A stretch of DNA of 64,000 bases from Typhlomys cinereus (GCA_023101885.1 JALPQD010000159.1:1516566-1580565); one strand, 5' to 3'. Positions 1 to 13,227 are shown, counted from the first letter of the stretch. A program made the numbers and translations. The notes: a model not told the origin generated them from the sequence alone.

Positions 1-1148
1 GGCCCTATCAAGAAGATAAGCAATACAACCTAGAAGAGATAATCATGAGCTTCTTCTGCATTAACAATGGTCCCAAAAACATTATCAAGGGAAAGATCTA
101 TTACATATGGGCAGAGAACAGAAAACATGACTTTAATTAATACAAGCAAGTGAAAGTTGCAGCCCTGTTAGCCCTTATACTGAGTTAACACAAATAAACT
201 GCAATATTTTTCACAAGATCAACTACTTGGAGTGATCCTATATATACTAAAATTAACCTGTGTCACAGGGAAGCTACACTGATTATGATGTATCTCTTTT
301 CAGAGTCCCTTTCAATTCTGACTACATGTTGGAAAATTCACTGAAGTATTTGAAAGATGTGTATTGCCAGTTCTTTAAATCCTTATCTCCTGGATGTGGA
401 TTTGCACATCATGATGGAAATGTTTTTCAGATGGCTCACATGTGAAGGTTGGACTTGAGACCTCTGGTTTAACATTAGCCCAACCAGAGCCATTTTTTCT
501 TTTGCGGTGGTGTTAGTATGGTTTCATCTTTAGAATGTGATGTGGACAGCACTTTACCTATCACTGGCAACTGGATTTAAATAATTTCAAATGATATTGT
601 TTTCCAAGTTCATATACAATAGACTGAGATATTAGTAGTGGAATGTTTCAGAATATTTTCTTATTCCGTGAATTATGACACATTAAAAAATCCTGAGAGA
701 TTCATATTAACATGAGATATTAGGGAAAAAACAAACACCTGAAGTGTCAGCAAATTCAAAAGGATTTCTTCAGGATTTATAAGGACCCTATAACGTAGAA
801 AATTTATTACAATCAAGACACGATAACAAGACTTTGCAAAGAAGTCTGCATAATCTTGTAATTATGAATGTGTTCATACGTAAAGTGATTCAATATCTTT
901 ATTAGTTGAAGGCAAACCTCAAGTATTCTGAGTTAGCAATTCACAAAATAATCATATACTGAAGATTGCCAAACATACGGCCTTTCAAAACTTTGCTTGG
1001 CTCCTTATCTACAGAAATATACGAGATTGTTTATTAGTTAAGTCATTTAATGTATGTCAATGTGTAATGCAACACCACAAAATTGTTAAAACAAATAATG
1101 AATAATTATAGAAGGAATCCAGCTAATGTTACAAACTTTCAAAATATT
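1..1148. other. Unrecognised intergenic sequence
   Basis: AT-rich sequence with many stop codons in all frames. I recognise no gene, RNA or repeat family here. The short open stretch at 260-445 has no protein-like features and is probably chance. Confidence 0.6.
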
Positions 1149-1163
1149 ATCCATGAAAATATT

Positions 1164-1192
1164 TTTTTTAATTTTTTTATTATTTATTCAAT

Positions 1193-1228
<36 letters not shown>

Positions 1229-1407
1229 AACCACCGACGAATTCGGGAACCACCATGGACCGCCTCCACCTCCTCCTTGTTTACTCTGCCCGGGATTCAC
1301 AGGCTCCGCCCTACCAGGACCAGCTATACATGGGGTCTAGAATCTGAACTCAGGACCTTCTGCCTGCAAGGCAGAGGCTTAACCCCTGAGCCACCTTTCC
1401 AGTCCCC
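1164..1407 (-). mobile_element. tRNA-derived SINE copy 1
   Basis: Read on the minus strand it begins with the ID/B2-like head (ggctcaggggttaagcctct type) near 1407, passes through a GC-rich body, then a (CA)n tract seen as (GT)n at about 1198-1226, and ends in an AATAAATAATAAAA-type tail near 1164. Near-identical 15-bp direct repeats flank it: 1149-1163 (atccatgaaaatatt) and 1408-1422 (atccataaaaatatt), a target-site duplication typical of L1-driven insertion. The middle of the body is shortened compared with the other copies. Confidence 0.9.
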
Positions 1408-1529
1408 ATCCATAAAAATATTAACCAGTACATTTTTCAGGATTTGGTATAGAAGCAGAACCTGTAGAGTGGATACATATGTGTAAAAGGCAAATTAATA
1501 GATCCACTTACAAGATAATATCTTAGCAG

Positions 1530-2010
1530 TGAAGGAATAGCTGCTTGTAGCTGCACAGTTCAGGAGCTGAATAGCTCAGCAATCCTACTTGGGTGCTGAA
1601 GGCTGGAAGATTCCTGGAAAGTCTCACAGCTTTTCTAATGTTCCAGTCTGAAGCTATGGACAGAGTATTCACAGAGTGTCCTCTAACCTCAGTCACATTC
1701 GAAGTCTGAAGAGGCTTGGCTCAGATGTCAACGAAAATAGCATCAAAGAACTGCAACACTGTGGTAATAAGGAACTAGGAATGGCACAAAAGAACAAGCT
1801 ATCCAGCACAGGGTAAGAGAAGGAGAGTCATCTGATCTGTTACTCACGGGACCAGCCACTGTGGGTTTTCGTCTTTCACATCAATTAATCTCCAGCAGGT
1901 TTGCTCAAGGGATTGCCTAAATATCAATTCTTCACAGCTGTTTCCTAAAGACCAGCCTGCAACTGTCAAGTTGACACCAGAATCTAATGATCATAACCAG
2001 GATTTTTCAG
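1530..2010 (-). repeat. Old rodent interspersed repeat (unnamed)
   Basis: The stretch ends in a 'caactgtcaagttgacacc' motif, and its left part resembles sequence I recall as widely dispersed in rodent genomes. Related pieces occur at 11265-11560 (opposite orientation, starting gtcaacttgaca) and 21840-22120. It is strongly diverged. I cannot name the family. Confidence 0.4.
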
Positions 2011-4185
2011 CTGGTATTAAAAACATTCTGTTGATCAATGTTAGAAACTTGGACATCTGGAGATTGTCAGGTAACAGCACACAGATTGATCTCTGACTCC
2101 AAGTGGAGGAGTTAAAGAATCAGTCTTTTATCATGCAGCCAATCTCAGCATGACTAGTAATGACACAGCTAGGGATCATCTCTCCCTGTGTGCCATAATA
2201 TAAACAGCAATCTCATTTCCCAGTGTCAGTAGAGATATTCAATTTGAGATTTATTATGAAGAACCAAGCAATGAGCTTCAAGGATAGAGCAGTGAGCTAA
2301 ATCATACCAGACAGCAAAACAAACTTAGGTTAGAAATTCAATAGAGCAAATGGCATGGAATTCTCAGGCTTATGAAGTATTTTCATAAAAGCAACGATTG
2401 AAAAGTTTTAAATATATATTGAAGAATTATGCAACTTATAATCTTGTAATTAGATCTTAATTCACACTGACCTAATACATAGAATTGTTTGTAATAACTG
2501 AAGTTCCATATTACTTTTATCATTGCTTTACCAACACCATGTCATAAGAACCAGTCAGCCTAACAGCTTACTTCAAGAGCAGTGCCTTGAAGTAAGACAC
2601 TTAGTACTGACTATCTACATCAATTGTTTTCACTGTGAAGTGTCATACTTCAGGCTTAAGTCCTCTAAGTAGCCTTTGAAGCTTACTATTACAGATACTT
2701 TACCTGGCAGGTCTCACAACACTTGAAACTACTGATAATATTCATCTCGAGCTTCCAGAAACCATGACACCAAGAACTTTCTTTTGTTCAAGCAGCTAGT
2801 TTTCAGTATTTTATCCTAACAGCCAAACAAAATATGTGTGGTCTTTCTGATCTTCTCATTATACCATCACAGAAAGCAGTAAGTTTTATTTGTATTCAGG
2901 TTTCCTGTTTTAATTGGTAATTCTAAAACCTGGCAGCTCAGTTTCTCAGCTCCATTCTTGGCATTAAACTTCCAGTCCAACTACCCACCCTTGCCGTAGG
3001 AGTTACTGAGTTATCTACAGTAAGTGTTACCCACCAATCAAGGAAGAAGAAGAGTACCTAAATCAGAGATCATACTTTTTTTCAGCTACATGAAAGGAGA
3101 TATATGCCTCTTTCTTGTCATTCTTGTTTATGGCAGTTTGTACACTTGTCATAATTTTATCAGGCATTTCTTCTAATTACCACACATCACTTGCTAATGA
3201 GTTTTTAAACTAAGGGTTATACTAAAAGAAAATATATATTCAAAACATTAAGTACCAGTGGTTGTCTGACTCTTTACTAAAATAACCTTTGAATTTCTGA
3301 ATAGTCAAAATGGTTTAGGTCACTGAACAAATTTGTATTTAAACATTTTCATTTGTATGATTTTTTCTGCTCAAATATTTTACAATATACATAACCCTTA
3401 AGTTGTAATTTCAAACATTCAGTAAGCAGAATATTCATAGCATTTATTAAGCAGATTGAAAGTGTTATTATCCATATGACCTATGTCTTTTCTGAGGCTT
3501 TCTTACAACACCTGGTTCAAAGAATGTAGTCTTGACATATCAATTGAAGAAATTATAGAACTGAATTCTAATTTTTACTTTGCTACTGAACTCCCTTTTA
3601 ACCTTTTACAAACTAATTAAAATGTTTCGTTTTAAAACAAAATCCATTGGTATTTCTTTACCAGATTAACTTCTCAAACTTTGTTTCCATGTTTTTACCA
3701 ACAAACAAGTCTGTTAAATAAATGGGGTTGTTATGGTTTATTGACTTTTTGACTGCACACAAAGAAAAACATGTAGACTCATGTATATTTCATATGAGTC
3801 TAAAATACAAAACAATAACTAACCAACTGGTCAGATACAATTTGACTTCTCTTAAATGACATAAGCATTTTTAAATCTGAGTCCAGAATCTGAATAAAAT
3901 TGTTACCCCAAATAGTCATAAATATGGTTCACAGGAACAGGAAAAGTTGTTTAGAATAAAAAATAAAAAAAACAGTGAAGTGTAAATTACACACACTGCA
4001 CACCTTTAGCAGGTAATTCTTAAGGTGATTATAATAAAAAGTGGGAACATAGCAAATTTCGTCAAAGATTTCAGGAAGATAGATTTATTGAACTTTTAAA
4101 GTTGTGAATTCCTATTTTCACAGACATGATAGAAATAATAAAGAAAATTCACAAAAAAACATAATATAAATACTATATGACTATG
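2011..4185. other. Unrecognised sequence
   Basis: About 2.2 kb of AT-rich sequence without a long open frame, a clear repeat, or a flanking duplication. I see nothing I can support here. Confidence 0.5.
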
Positions 4186-4370
4186 ATTGCTGTGTTAACA
4201 TATGTAGAAATTAGAATCTTCAGGGGATATTCACACTTCTGGGTTCATTGAAGTATTCATACATCAATCATAATATGGGAACAACCTGAATTTCTGTTGA
4301 GAAAAGTATGTACACACAAACATGCACATGCACACACACCCACACCCACACCCACACACACCCACACACA

Positions 4371-4412
<42 letters not shown>

Positions 4413-4650
4413 TGCAACACAAAGGGATATTAGCTTTAAAAAACATCATTTGTAATGACAGAAAAAAAATGTTTCATATTAATACTAAGCAAAACAAAGA
4501 AAAAAACAAGAGAAAAATACTGTAATAGGTAATGTAAAAGTGAAAAATAATGTCCAATCAGTACAAATGGTAAAATTGTGAGTAACAGGGTTAAGGGAGA
4601 AGAGAACTTGTGAACATGGGGCAAAACCATGCAAATTTGTAATTAGGAAG
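4186..4650 (+). mobile_element. Old degraded L1 3' ORF2 fragment
   Basis: Short stretches match the sense-strand layout of the end of L1 ORF2: a 'tatgggaacaacctgaatttctgttga' type segment around 4274, then an interrupted 'aaagggatattagc' segment. A long CA microsatellite has grown inside it. It is far more diverged than the other L1 copies in the window. Confidence 0.4.
4311..4410 (+). repeat. (CA)n microsatellite, interrupted
   Basis: About 100 bp of CA repeats with CCA interruptions in the left half and a pure (CA) run on the right. It explains the His/Thr-rich plus-strand and Cys/Val-rich minus-strand open frames here, which are not genes. Confidence 0.95.
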
Positions 4651-5149
4651 GATGATAGACCAAGAAATATAATATATACTACAATAATTAATCTTGACTG
4701 TCAATATGATCTGATATGGGGCAAAATAAGAAACAAGATTCTGGGGAGGACTTTGCGGTTTTTCCTTGAAAGATTAGATGAATGGAGAAGACTCACTCCA
4801 AGAGTAGGTACTCATATATGAAAAAGTTTATGGCAAAAGTGGAACTATAATTTCTTTCCCACTTTTGCTCATTGTGAATCAGTACATATACCATTGTTGG
4901 CTCTTCTGCTGCCATTCATTGCATACATCTGAACCCACATCTTCAGTCTTCCAATGAGACCTGCAGACATACAGCACTCCAGGATCCCTCTAGATGCCTA
5001 GCCTCATACTGGGAATGCTGAGGCATAGAGCCTTAAGGAATGAGCAGTCCTTAGATTGCTATGTGCTCCATTGTGGATACAATCATTGCAGGACTACAAA
5101 GCTAATAATATTTAAGCCAAGCTAATAAATTTTTTTCTAATACATATTT
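4651..5149. other. Mostly unrecognised; possible old repeat
   Basis: The part at 4850-5130 (gagacctgcagacatacagca followed by 'gccaagctaataaa') looks like the 3' portion of an old mammalian interspersed repeat, but the family is unclear. Nothing gene-like is visible. Confidence 0.35.
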
Positions 5150-5520
5150 ATTATTTTAGTCCTGTATTTCGTTACTCTTTATGCTACTGTGAGAAACACC
5201 CACAGCCAAACAACATAATGGGAGAAAGAGATATTTATGTAGGTTACCCTTTCGGAGGGCAGATATGGCCTTTCATGGCAGAAACAGCATGGCTGTCAGC
5301 AGATACTAGAGACAAGCAAAGTGATACTCATCAGAGAGGTTGAGTTTCTAAACTGCCAAATAGAATAGCATACCTCTCCCAAAAGTAGGGTGGGACTAAT
5401 CCACCTCAAGGCCCACCCTCTGAGATTCTCTTCATTTGACAAGGCTCCACCTTCTAAAGGTACCATGACCTCCTCAAACACATGAGGCTGTGAGGGACAC
5501 ACGATCCCTAACACAAATTG
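5150..5520 (-). mobile_element. MaLR-like LTR fragment
   Basis: On the plus strand it runs through 'gctactgtgagaaacacccac', 'catggcagaaacagcatggctg' and 'aaggctccaccttctaaaggtaccatgacctcctc', ending with a 'cacatgaggctgtgaggg' block. This is the inverted order of a rodent MaLR (ERVL-type) LTR as I know it. Related copies lie at 10860-11165, 36270-36570, 38340-38560 and 50905-51295. It is old, with no coding capacity. Confidence 0.5.
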
Positions 5521-5839
5521 TAGTACCGGAAAATTGCTATGATAAAACTGCCAAGATTTTTTTTAGCCTTTGAACTGATTTGTAGTGGGAATGTAGAGAT
5601 AACTGAATATTGGTGATACAAAAACCAATGCATGATATTTGTACAGTTAATTGGATACTTTGTTGGAAGTGCAGAGACAAAACTAATGGGAGAAGTAAAA
5701 ACTTTCAATGCTTGGCTTATGAGGGTTCAGAGGGAAATAAAGATTCTATCGATAATTAAACTAAGAGCATTCATTTTTTCCTGAAGTCAGCATTCAAAGG
5801 CAGAAGGAATCAAGTTCCATCAAAAATGGCAGCAGAACT
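5521..5839. other. Unrecognised sequence
   Basis: About 320 bp separating two old LTR-related segments. No feature is recognisable. Confidence 0.4.
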
Positions 5840-7835
5840 TGTCAGTATTGTCCACTTGGAATGGGTTTTATATTCATGAAAGGAGCAAGGCTGTGGAATC
5901 ATGGAGTCTTGTCCAGCAGTTCCAGAGTGTGACTAAAGTCAAACAGGGATTGTGGAAAGATGTCCTAAGAGACCTTTGCATAAAGCTGCCAAAGAGAAGC
6001 CTAGTTGCTATGAAGACTCAGGACATTGTAGATGACTTCTGTTGAGAAAACTGCCAGTATGGAGTAGATGTGTTCCATGAAGAAAGGTTGTGTTAGCTAT
6101 AGATGGTAAAGCTGGAATGATGGGGGCTCTCAAATGAAGTATGGGTCAGATGATTTCTTGTGGAGTTCCAGTTCTGGACAATGAGCTGCAGGATTTGACA
6201 TTGGTCTTTATGAGTTTCCATCTCATTTTGATCTTATCATTCTTCCTCTATCTCCCATTCTTTCATTTTGAATATTAATAATGTTCCACTTTTTTATTGG
6301 CAGTGTGTAATTTTCGCATTAAACACATGTAGCTTGTATTTTATGTTACAAGAGTTTAAATTAAGAGACTGCTTCGAGTCTCAGATAAAATTTGGACATT
6401 TGACTTTAAACATTTTGGAATTGTTAAAGAATATGTGGACTTTTGATATTAGATTGAATTCATTTAGTATTATGAGATAGTCGTTTGCCCGTGGGGACAC
6501 GGAAAGATATATTCTGGCTGAAAAGTTAAGTTGATAAGTGGCAGACTTGTAAATTTTAATATTTTCAACTTGAGAAGAACTAGAATTATTGAAGAGCTAG
6601 GACTGTAAGCATGCTAGTGACAGATTAAGTTGTTCAAGGTGGCTTGAGTGTGACATGTACCTTACATGCTCATGTGTGAGGATTTGGCCCTCATCTGGTA
6701 GTGCAATGTGGGAAAACTATGGAATGTTTAGGAGGTGTACTTGTGAAAGAGAAAGTAAGTGAAGCCTGGACATTTGATAATGGAGTCCTACTTTATGTGA
6801 TCTGTCTCCTTCTGCTTTCCAATAACTGAGGCAAGATAAGTCAGCTACCTGTGTCTACAGTCTTGTCATCTCTGCTGTTATATAGCATTTTCCTCTGGTT
6901 AACCATCTTGAATTTTGCCCCAATCACAAATAAGAAAACAGCTTGTGGGGATCAGGAGGTTCCTGAAACTAACAAACTTGTTGGGGATCCTTCCAGGGTG
7001 AAAACCACAATTGGTGAGGAGCCTTGCCTACCAACCAGGCAGGTAAAAATGGAATTTATGAGTAGTTTCACATACCAGGAAGGAAAATCCTGAGTAGTGA
7101 AGATAGAAAGCACTACTGAACATCTAAGCAGTCTGGAAGAGACAAGCAAATGGTCAAGAAGACTCTGAAGCAGACAAATCTAGAAAAGCCTACTGAGCAT
7201 GTCAGTTGAGAAATCAGAGAAAGAAAGAGCAGGGAACAACCCATCAGCTCAACAGAGACCCCAAAGCAATTCAGAAGGTTGGAAGAGACATTCCTAGCAA
7301 TCATATGGCAGAGAGCTCCAGGGGTGCAACATCCATGATTTTCACTCATGATTGGGGGAGGCTTTCTAGTGATGTGGCTGCTATTGATTAGCTTTGGTCC
7401 TGTTGGTAACCCTCACTCCCACTGCTGTAAGTAACTAAAATAAACTAGTAGGTTGATCAAATTAGACTTTGGCATAATTGTTACGTTGGTCTGTTCTGGA
7501 ACTCCTATCAATATAAAGTTGCTTGGGTCAGTGTTGTGATCAGTTTTCTTCAGCAATATAGAAAAAACTAGAACACATATCAGAATTGTGGACAGTACAA
7601 TCCCATTTGCTGGAGTCCCTAACTAATAAAATGGTGGAAACAAGCCGGGCACAAGCATTTTTCATTGGTTGCTGCTTCCTGACCAAGAGTGCAATATGAT
7701 CACTTACCTAGTGTTCCTGTAATTGTGCCTTCATAACCATGATGGACTATTAGCTTTGGAACTGTAGGCTTTAATTGTCTTTTCCTTCTTTAAGTTACTT
7801 TGGTCAAAGATGTTTATCACAGAAACAAGATAATT
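5840..7835 (+). mobile_element. Composite of old MaLR-like internal and LTR pieces
   Basis: The 5840-6500 part resembles the non-coding-like internal region of MaLR elements, ending in a 'ggacatttgactttaaacattttgga' stretch just before an LTR. The 6640-6860 part carries LTR-like blocks (tttaggaggtgtacttgtg). The 7600-7835 part has the LTR 3' pattern: 'gcttcctgaccaagagtgcaatatgatca', 'catgatggactatta' and 'aagttactttggtcaaagatgtttatcacag'. Gaps between them (about 6860-7300) I cannot assign. The 61-80 residue open frames in this stretch are not convincing genes. Confidence 0.4.
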
Positions 7836-9487
7836 AAAAAGAAACTTTACCAAGGACAAAATTAAAATGTTTAAAAAATATCTTAAAAAATGCTCCCCAT
7901 CCTTAGCCATCAGGAAAATGAAAATCAAAACCTCCCTAAGATATCATCTCACTCTGGTCAGCATGGCAAAAGTCCACAATACAAACAATACCAAATGCTG
8001 GAGAGGCTGTGGAGAGAGGGGAACTCTCCTACATTGCTGATGGGAATGCAGGCTCATAAAAGCACTCTGGCGAGCTGTCTGCCGATTCTTAAAGAAGTTA
8101 AACATTGAAATGACATTTGACCCAGCAATTCCACTTTTGGGAATAACCCCCCATAAAGCAAAAATTCACCTTGATAGCACAAGCATGACCATGCTCATAC
8201 CAGCACTATTTACAATAACAAAGTCATGTAATCAACCCAAATGTCCAACAGTTGACGAGTGGACAAGGAAAATGTGGTACATTTAACAATGGAATACTAC
8301 TCAGCCATTAAAATGATGAATTAATGGAATTTGCTGGGAAATGGATGGAATTAGAAACAATTATATTGAGTGAAGTATCCCAGTCACAGAAAGTTAAGTG
8401 CCTTATGTACTCCCTAATAGGTGGATACTAGTACCAAACCCAGTTAGAGTCACATTCAAAGATAAATCTCTGTAATACCTACAGTAATGGCAAAGATTAT
8501 AAACAAGAGAGAAGGGGAAGGAAGGCCCTGCCAGAAACAATGAGAGAGGGGGATCATGCTACAGTAGAGATAATAGGTCACCATCAAGGACTGCAAGTAA
8601 GTAATGAGACATCTGGTTAAGCTCACAGACTGTCCTTTCTTGTCACTTGCAACTGATGGGGTATGATATTACCAGAAAGGGTGGGCATACAGTCTGGCAG
8701 ATAGAAGGTAACCATTTTGCAAAGGGAGACTGACCCACCCCTCACCGCAGTCTCCTACTCTTATTCCATCTACCTTTGAATCTATCCTTATAATAAGACT
8801 GTATTTTAACAGCTTTTTATCTCTGGCCAGGGGGTGACATCCGATACCCATCAGGATGGAGCCAAGGGCATTGCAGGAGCAGCAAAACTGAAAAAAAATC
8901 AACAAATCATAATTCAGAACATCAGAGACTTTATATCAACCACCTGAAATCAGGCCTGCCTAATCTCTCCCCATCCTGAAGCTCAGGGAAATTTGTGGAA
9001 GAGGGGGCGGTAAGATTGTAAGAGCATAAGGATGGGAGGAGTAATGATATACAAGATACTCCACACAAGTTAGGGCCCAAGCAATTATAATAGGACTCTG
9101 CAGGATCTGTGCAATGACCAACATATCATTGACCCCTCAAAATCTAGCATGGACTAAAGGCACTAGGATCCTTAGAAGCAAGGGATTAACAGTCACAATG
9201 GTGTTCCTATACTTAAGGGGAACACAAGAAAGAGTTCTAGGAAATGCCACTGAGTCCTTACACCTCATCAGAGAGGAAGATCCAGAGGAAAGTTTGATAT
9301 ACACATTAAAGGATGCTTCAGAGATGAGGGAGGGGGCAATGGGAGAATGGGATGGAGGGGGGAAAGGAAGAGGAAAAAGAGGGATGGAGCAGAGAGGTCC
9401 AGGGAGGGGTGAAGGGAGGGAGGAGACAGAGGTACTTATTATGTGTGTATGAGCAGAAAAATAAATTTAAAAAAATTTTAAAAAGCA
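7836..9487 (+). mobile_element. 5'-truncated L1 (ORF2 3' end plus 3' UTR)
   Basis: Aligns with copy A from about its position 18476 to its poly(A). It carries the ORF2 C-terminal cysteine region ([16 protein letters not shown]3CX7HX4C-type spacing), the end of ORF2 at about 8430, and the ~1-kb 3' UTR ending in a G-rich purine tract (9326-9422) and an A-rich tail. The reading frame has small indels, so no protein is expected. It sits directly after an old LTR-like sequence. Target-site duplications are not clear because both ends are A-rich. Confidence 0.85.
9326..9425 (+). other. G-rich purine tract of L1 3' UTR
   Basis: Nearly pure purine stretch with several G runs (gatggagggggg, ggagggagg) shortly before the L1 poly(A). 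The equivalent tract recurs in every L1 3' UTR in the window. G-quadruplex formation on the sense strand is plausible. Confidence 0.7.
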
Positions 9488-10429
9488 CGTTACTTTCTTT
9501 TTAAAATTTTATTAAATTTAATATGCTTTGAAACTTTACAAAAAAATTAACTAATACAAAAAGTATGAGAGGCCCAGTTTATAAGACTTTCCTCTATAAT
9601 GAAATTTTATTGAATGGATTTTAGTTTACAACCTGTTAAATTCTAACTGAACATTGAAGTAACATCTAAGGTTATGATTATGTTAGCATTTAACTTTTAA
9701 TTTCATTTCCTAAATGCAAAAAAGAATATATTGTGTATGATAAATATGAATGCAATAAATATTTAAAGAGTCAATTGATTTGATTACTGTTGAGAAGTTC
9801 AACCCGAGGTTAAAAATTTAAAAAGATTTTTTTCAAGACCCACAAAAAGTAATTATAAATCTTTTCCTTGACATCCATAATGTAAGTTGCCTACCCCACT
9901 CTTGATTTGGTGTACATTGCACATTGCAATTGTTGTTGTCTAAAAATCTGTATCTCTTCATAATTCATTCAATGAAATCCTCATCTCAGAAGTAACATTG
10001 TTAAGGGATGAGACACTTGGGAAATTATCATTCAGGAAAAACTAGGGCCCTTTTATAAAAGATCCAAAGAGATTATTTTTATCTTTTCCAATACATACGG
10101 ATGAAATAAAATGATACTATCAATGAAGAATAGACCTTCTGGACATAAAATCTACTTTGATCTTTGATTACTCATTCAGTACACTTTAAATGTATTTATG
10201 TTATTTTAAGCCATTTGACTACAATATTTTATTATAAAAGTTAAATGGAAAAGAATACTTTCTCACAGGAATCGTAGCCAGGAATTCAGAATGTTCTGAA
10301 ATATCCCTATAAGAATATCTACATGCCTCTTCTATATACTACTTTTCAAATATCACTTTATTCAGTGATATGTCCAAGACACATGCCAATTGAAGCCTTT
10401 TTGAGGCATTTCATTCCATTATAACTCAA
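9488..10429. other. Unrecognised sequence
   Basis: AT-rich, no long open frame and no repeat I can name. Nothing gene-like seen. Confidence 0.5.
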
Positions 10430-10443
10430 CGTTTTCCATTCTT

Positions 10444-10731
10444 TTTTAAATTTTTTTATTATTTATTATTTATTCAATTGTGCATGTATGCGTGTGTATG
10501 TATGTGTGTGTGTGTGTGTAGAACCACGGACGAACTCGGGAACCACCATGGACGCCTCCACCTCCTTGTTTACTCTGCTCCGGGATTCACAGGCTCCGCC
10601 CTACCAGGACCAGAAACGCAGGCCGCCCCCGCTTCTGCCTGTCGTCTATACGTGGGGTCTAGGATCCAAACTCAGTACCGTCCGCCTGCAAGGCAGAGGC
10701 TTTACCCCTGAGCCACCTCTCCAGCCCCCAC
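10444..10731 (-). mobile_element. tRNA-derived SINE copy 2
   Basis: Complete copy read on the minus strand: ID/B2-like head at the right end (gagccacctctccagccccc on the plus strand), body, CA tract (seen as GT/ATGT at 10483-10519), then an AATAAATAATAAATAA tail. A perfect 14-bp target-site duplication cgttttccattctt flanks it at 10430-10443 and 10732-10745. The open frames of 77 and 119 residues across it are by-products of its GC-rich body. Confidence 0.95.
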
Positions 10732-10859
10732 CGTTTTCCATTCTTATCCGTCTATTGTGTTCCCAGAGAACTATGTCCACAGACAGGAAACAGCCTTTTT
10801 TTCAATTTGACTTGGATGTGGCTGGATTACTTTCTTTTATATTTTAAGTCATGTGGTTC

Positions 10860-11165
10860 TCACTCATCATGTAGGGAGAAAAGAGATACTTCCCCTTAGG
10901 GTGAAAAAAGCATGTTGGGGGTAGGAAATGGAAGAGGTTCAGGTCACATCCATCAAGGTGGTTGAGAGAGCAAGCTTTCAACTTGCAAAGAACAGACCAC
11001 TAGTGGAAGCAGGAAAGAGTCTACCCAACTTTAATGATTGCCTCATGTGATATTCCATCCTCCAGCAAAACTCCATCTCCTAAGGTATCATGACCTCCCC
11101 AAACATTAACAATAGCTAAAGCTATATACACGAGTCTATGGGGAACCACTCACCTGCAAACAGTT
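10860..11165 (-). mobile_element. MaLR-like LTR fragment
   Basis: Contains 'ggttcaggtcacatccatcaagg', 'ccatcctccagcaaaactccatctcctaaggtatcatgacctcccc' -type blocks and a terminal 'acgagtctatggggaacc' block. The order is that of an inverted MaLR LTR, matching the copies at 5150 and 50905. Confidence 0.45.
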
Positions 11166-11264
11166 TTTCTTTTTCCTCTTTGTAAAAGAAAACATCTTGT
11201 CTGTATAATTCTCAGGAAGCTTACTAATTAGTCAATTTTTGTCTGTCTTAAAATTATTGCCATC

Positions 11265-11560
11265 ATTAGGTACAAGTGTCAACTTGACAGTCTAGGATTT
11301 GACCTCAAAACATTTGTAGAGAATAAGTAGTTTAGTTAAGCCCAGAGCAAACCTGCAGGAGATTGTCTAGTGGATAGGGAAGGCCCGTCTCATAGAGGGT
11401 GGGACTAGTCCCCAGGCAGATGAATAAAATGGAGGTAACTATTTGAGAAAGGGGTCATCTGTGTGTCTACTTGTCCGGACTTGTTTGATGTTAATTTTAT
11501 TAGGAACCATGAAGATGAACTGTAATGATCATCACTGCAAAAAATTCTAATTGAAGACAT
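11265..11560 (+). repeat. Old interspersed repeat starting gtcaacttgaca
   Basis: Starts with 'tgtcaacttgacagtc' and continues with 'gcaggagattgtctagtgga' and 'agggtgggactagtcccc'. This is the other orientation of the motif ending the repeat at 1530-2010. Family not named. Confidence 0.4.
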
Positions 11561-11639
11561 TTTTATCCTTTAAATAACAACATTCAGAATGTTAAATATA
11601 CTTGTGATATTGTGAGAACAAATTCCAGAGCAGTTTTAA

Positions 11640-12500
11640 TTTTTAAAAAATTGCGACAGTCCTTCATATCTCTTTATCCAAAACATATTAGCAATCACCA
11701 TTCTATTTTCTATTCTGTGAGTTTGACACCTCTACATGTATTCTAAAAGTATTTGTCTTGAATATCGTCTCTTCTCTGGCACAAAATATACCAGGTTCAA
11801 TGACATTGCTTTAAATAATATTTTCTCCATTTTAAGGCTTAGCAACATTTTATAATAAGACACTGCCACAATTTGTTCTTATCTATTCATACTTTTCTAT
11901 TCGTACTAAATGTGGGCTCTTTAAACTTTTTAGATTTGGTGGGTAGTTCTGTAAAAAACAGGGTAAGAAACTCTTTTGCTTCGTTCCTCTGAATATATAC
12001 CAAAAAGTATAATTACTGTATCATATATTATTATTTTAATTTTTGTGAGAATCTCTCTACTGTTTCCCATAGTAACTTTATCAGTTTCCAATTCATTTTT
12101 GGGGGGATTTTTTCTTTTAATTATGTTTTCCAAATTATTTTGAGGTGACATAACACTGTGACCTCAGTTTGTATTTCCCTGATAATTAATCACGATGACC
12201 CTCTCATATACTAATTATCAATTTGCCTTTCTAATTTTGAGAGATGAATATTGAAATTCTTTGCCTATGTGTTAGTTAGAATATACACTTTTATCATCAT
12301 TATTAAATTTTATAATATATATCCCCTTATGATATATATAATTTATAAACAAGTTTGTCCTATTTTTCTTTGTGCCATGCTGTAGCGGAGATTCTTTCAT
12401 TTGATATGCAAAAGTTTTTTAGCTTGATGGAGTTTCATTGATATATTTTCAACTTGGCAATCTATGATTTTAGAAAAATATCCTCAGATCTGTTTTGAAT
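11640..12500 (-). mobile_element. Old degraded L1, antisense
   Basis: Plus-strand text such as 'ttcctctgaatatataccaaaaagtataattactg' and 'gagaatctctctactgtttcccatagt' is the antisense of the ORF2 3' region of an old L1. Frames are destroyed. It is much older than copies A and B. Confidence 0.5.
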
Positions 12501-13227
12501 TTATTGTTTCTGGTTACAGGAATCCAACAGATATTGAACTCACCTGTGGTATCTTGATTCTGAGCCCAGGTAACAGAGCCTCTTGAATCTTTTGAACTCC
12601 TCTCCTGTTCAGACAGTCACAGATCTTTCAGTGATCTCATTTCTGAGCCAGGTTCACCAGATGTCTTATATATTAAAGCACAGTAAGGAATACTTTGATT
12701 CTTTTGTACAAAGAGATTTTTCTTCAGTCATTCTGTGAGGTCCCTTCCATTTGTCCCAACTTTAACTGTGCGAAATTTTATAAGGAAATTACAGTGGCTC
12801 CTTGTGTAAGGATTGCATAGAGAATTAATCAAGTAGCATTGTATCCTTGCTCCTCTAAAGCCTTTCATTTTGTCTAAATGTCTTCTGGTCCCACAGTTGA
12901 TTCTCGCTGCACTGAGTACTATCTATCCTCTTCTTCTATGCACTCTCAGCTCAGCATACAGCAAAAATTTGGATCAATATTTCTGAAAGTGTCAAAATTT
13001 ACTAAACAGTAATTTGGAAGCATGACTGCTCTTCCCAGAGAAATATTTGAATTGTGAGCATTCAGATTTGTCTGAAAACAATGATTTATTTCCTCTTTTA
13101 AGAGACAAAGAATGTATATATATGTATATCAATTCATATATATATGCATATGCATATTCAGTTTAATTTAAGAAGGGCATTTTGCACCCAGTCTATCTTC
13201 ACTGTCAGTTTTTCATTTAATGTAACC

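Noticed and set aside
9114..9452. 112-codon frame in L1 3' UTR, with a similar 111-codon frame at 55829-56164
   Set aside because: Both lie in the L1 3' UTR and share the start region (SLASAKGTKILGGKGL-like), but the frame is broken in copies A and B and its C-terminal half is just the purine tract (Gly/Glu/Arg-rich). A conserved third L1 protein is not supported.
10478..10847. Open frames of 77-119 residues with Cys/Val runs
   Set aside because: They are translations of the SINE body and its CA tract. The same artefact occurs at every SINE copy (for example 1126, 27226, 29008, 38783, 47254).
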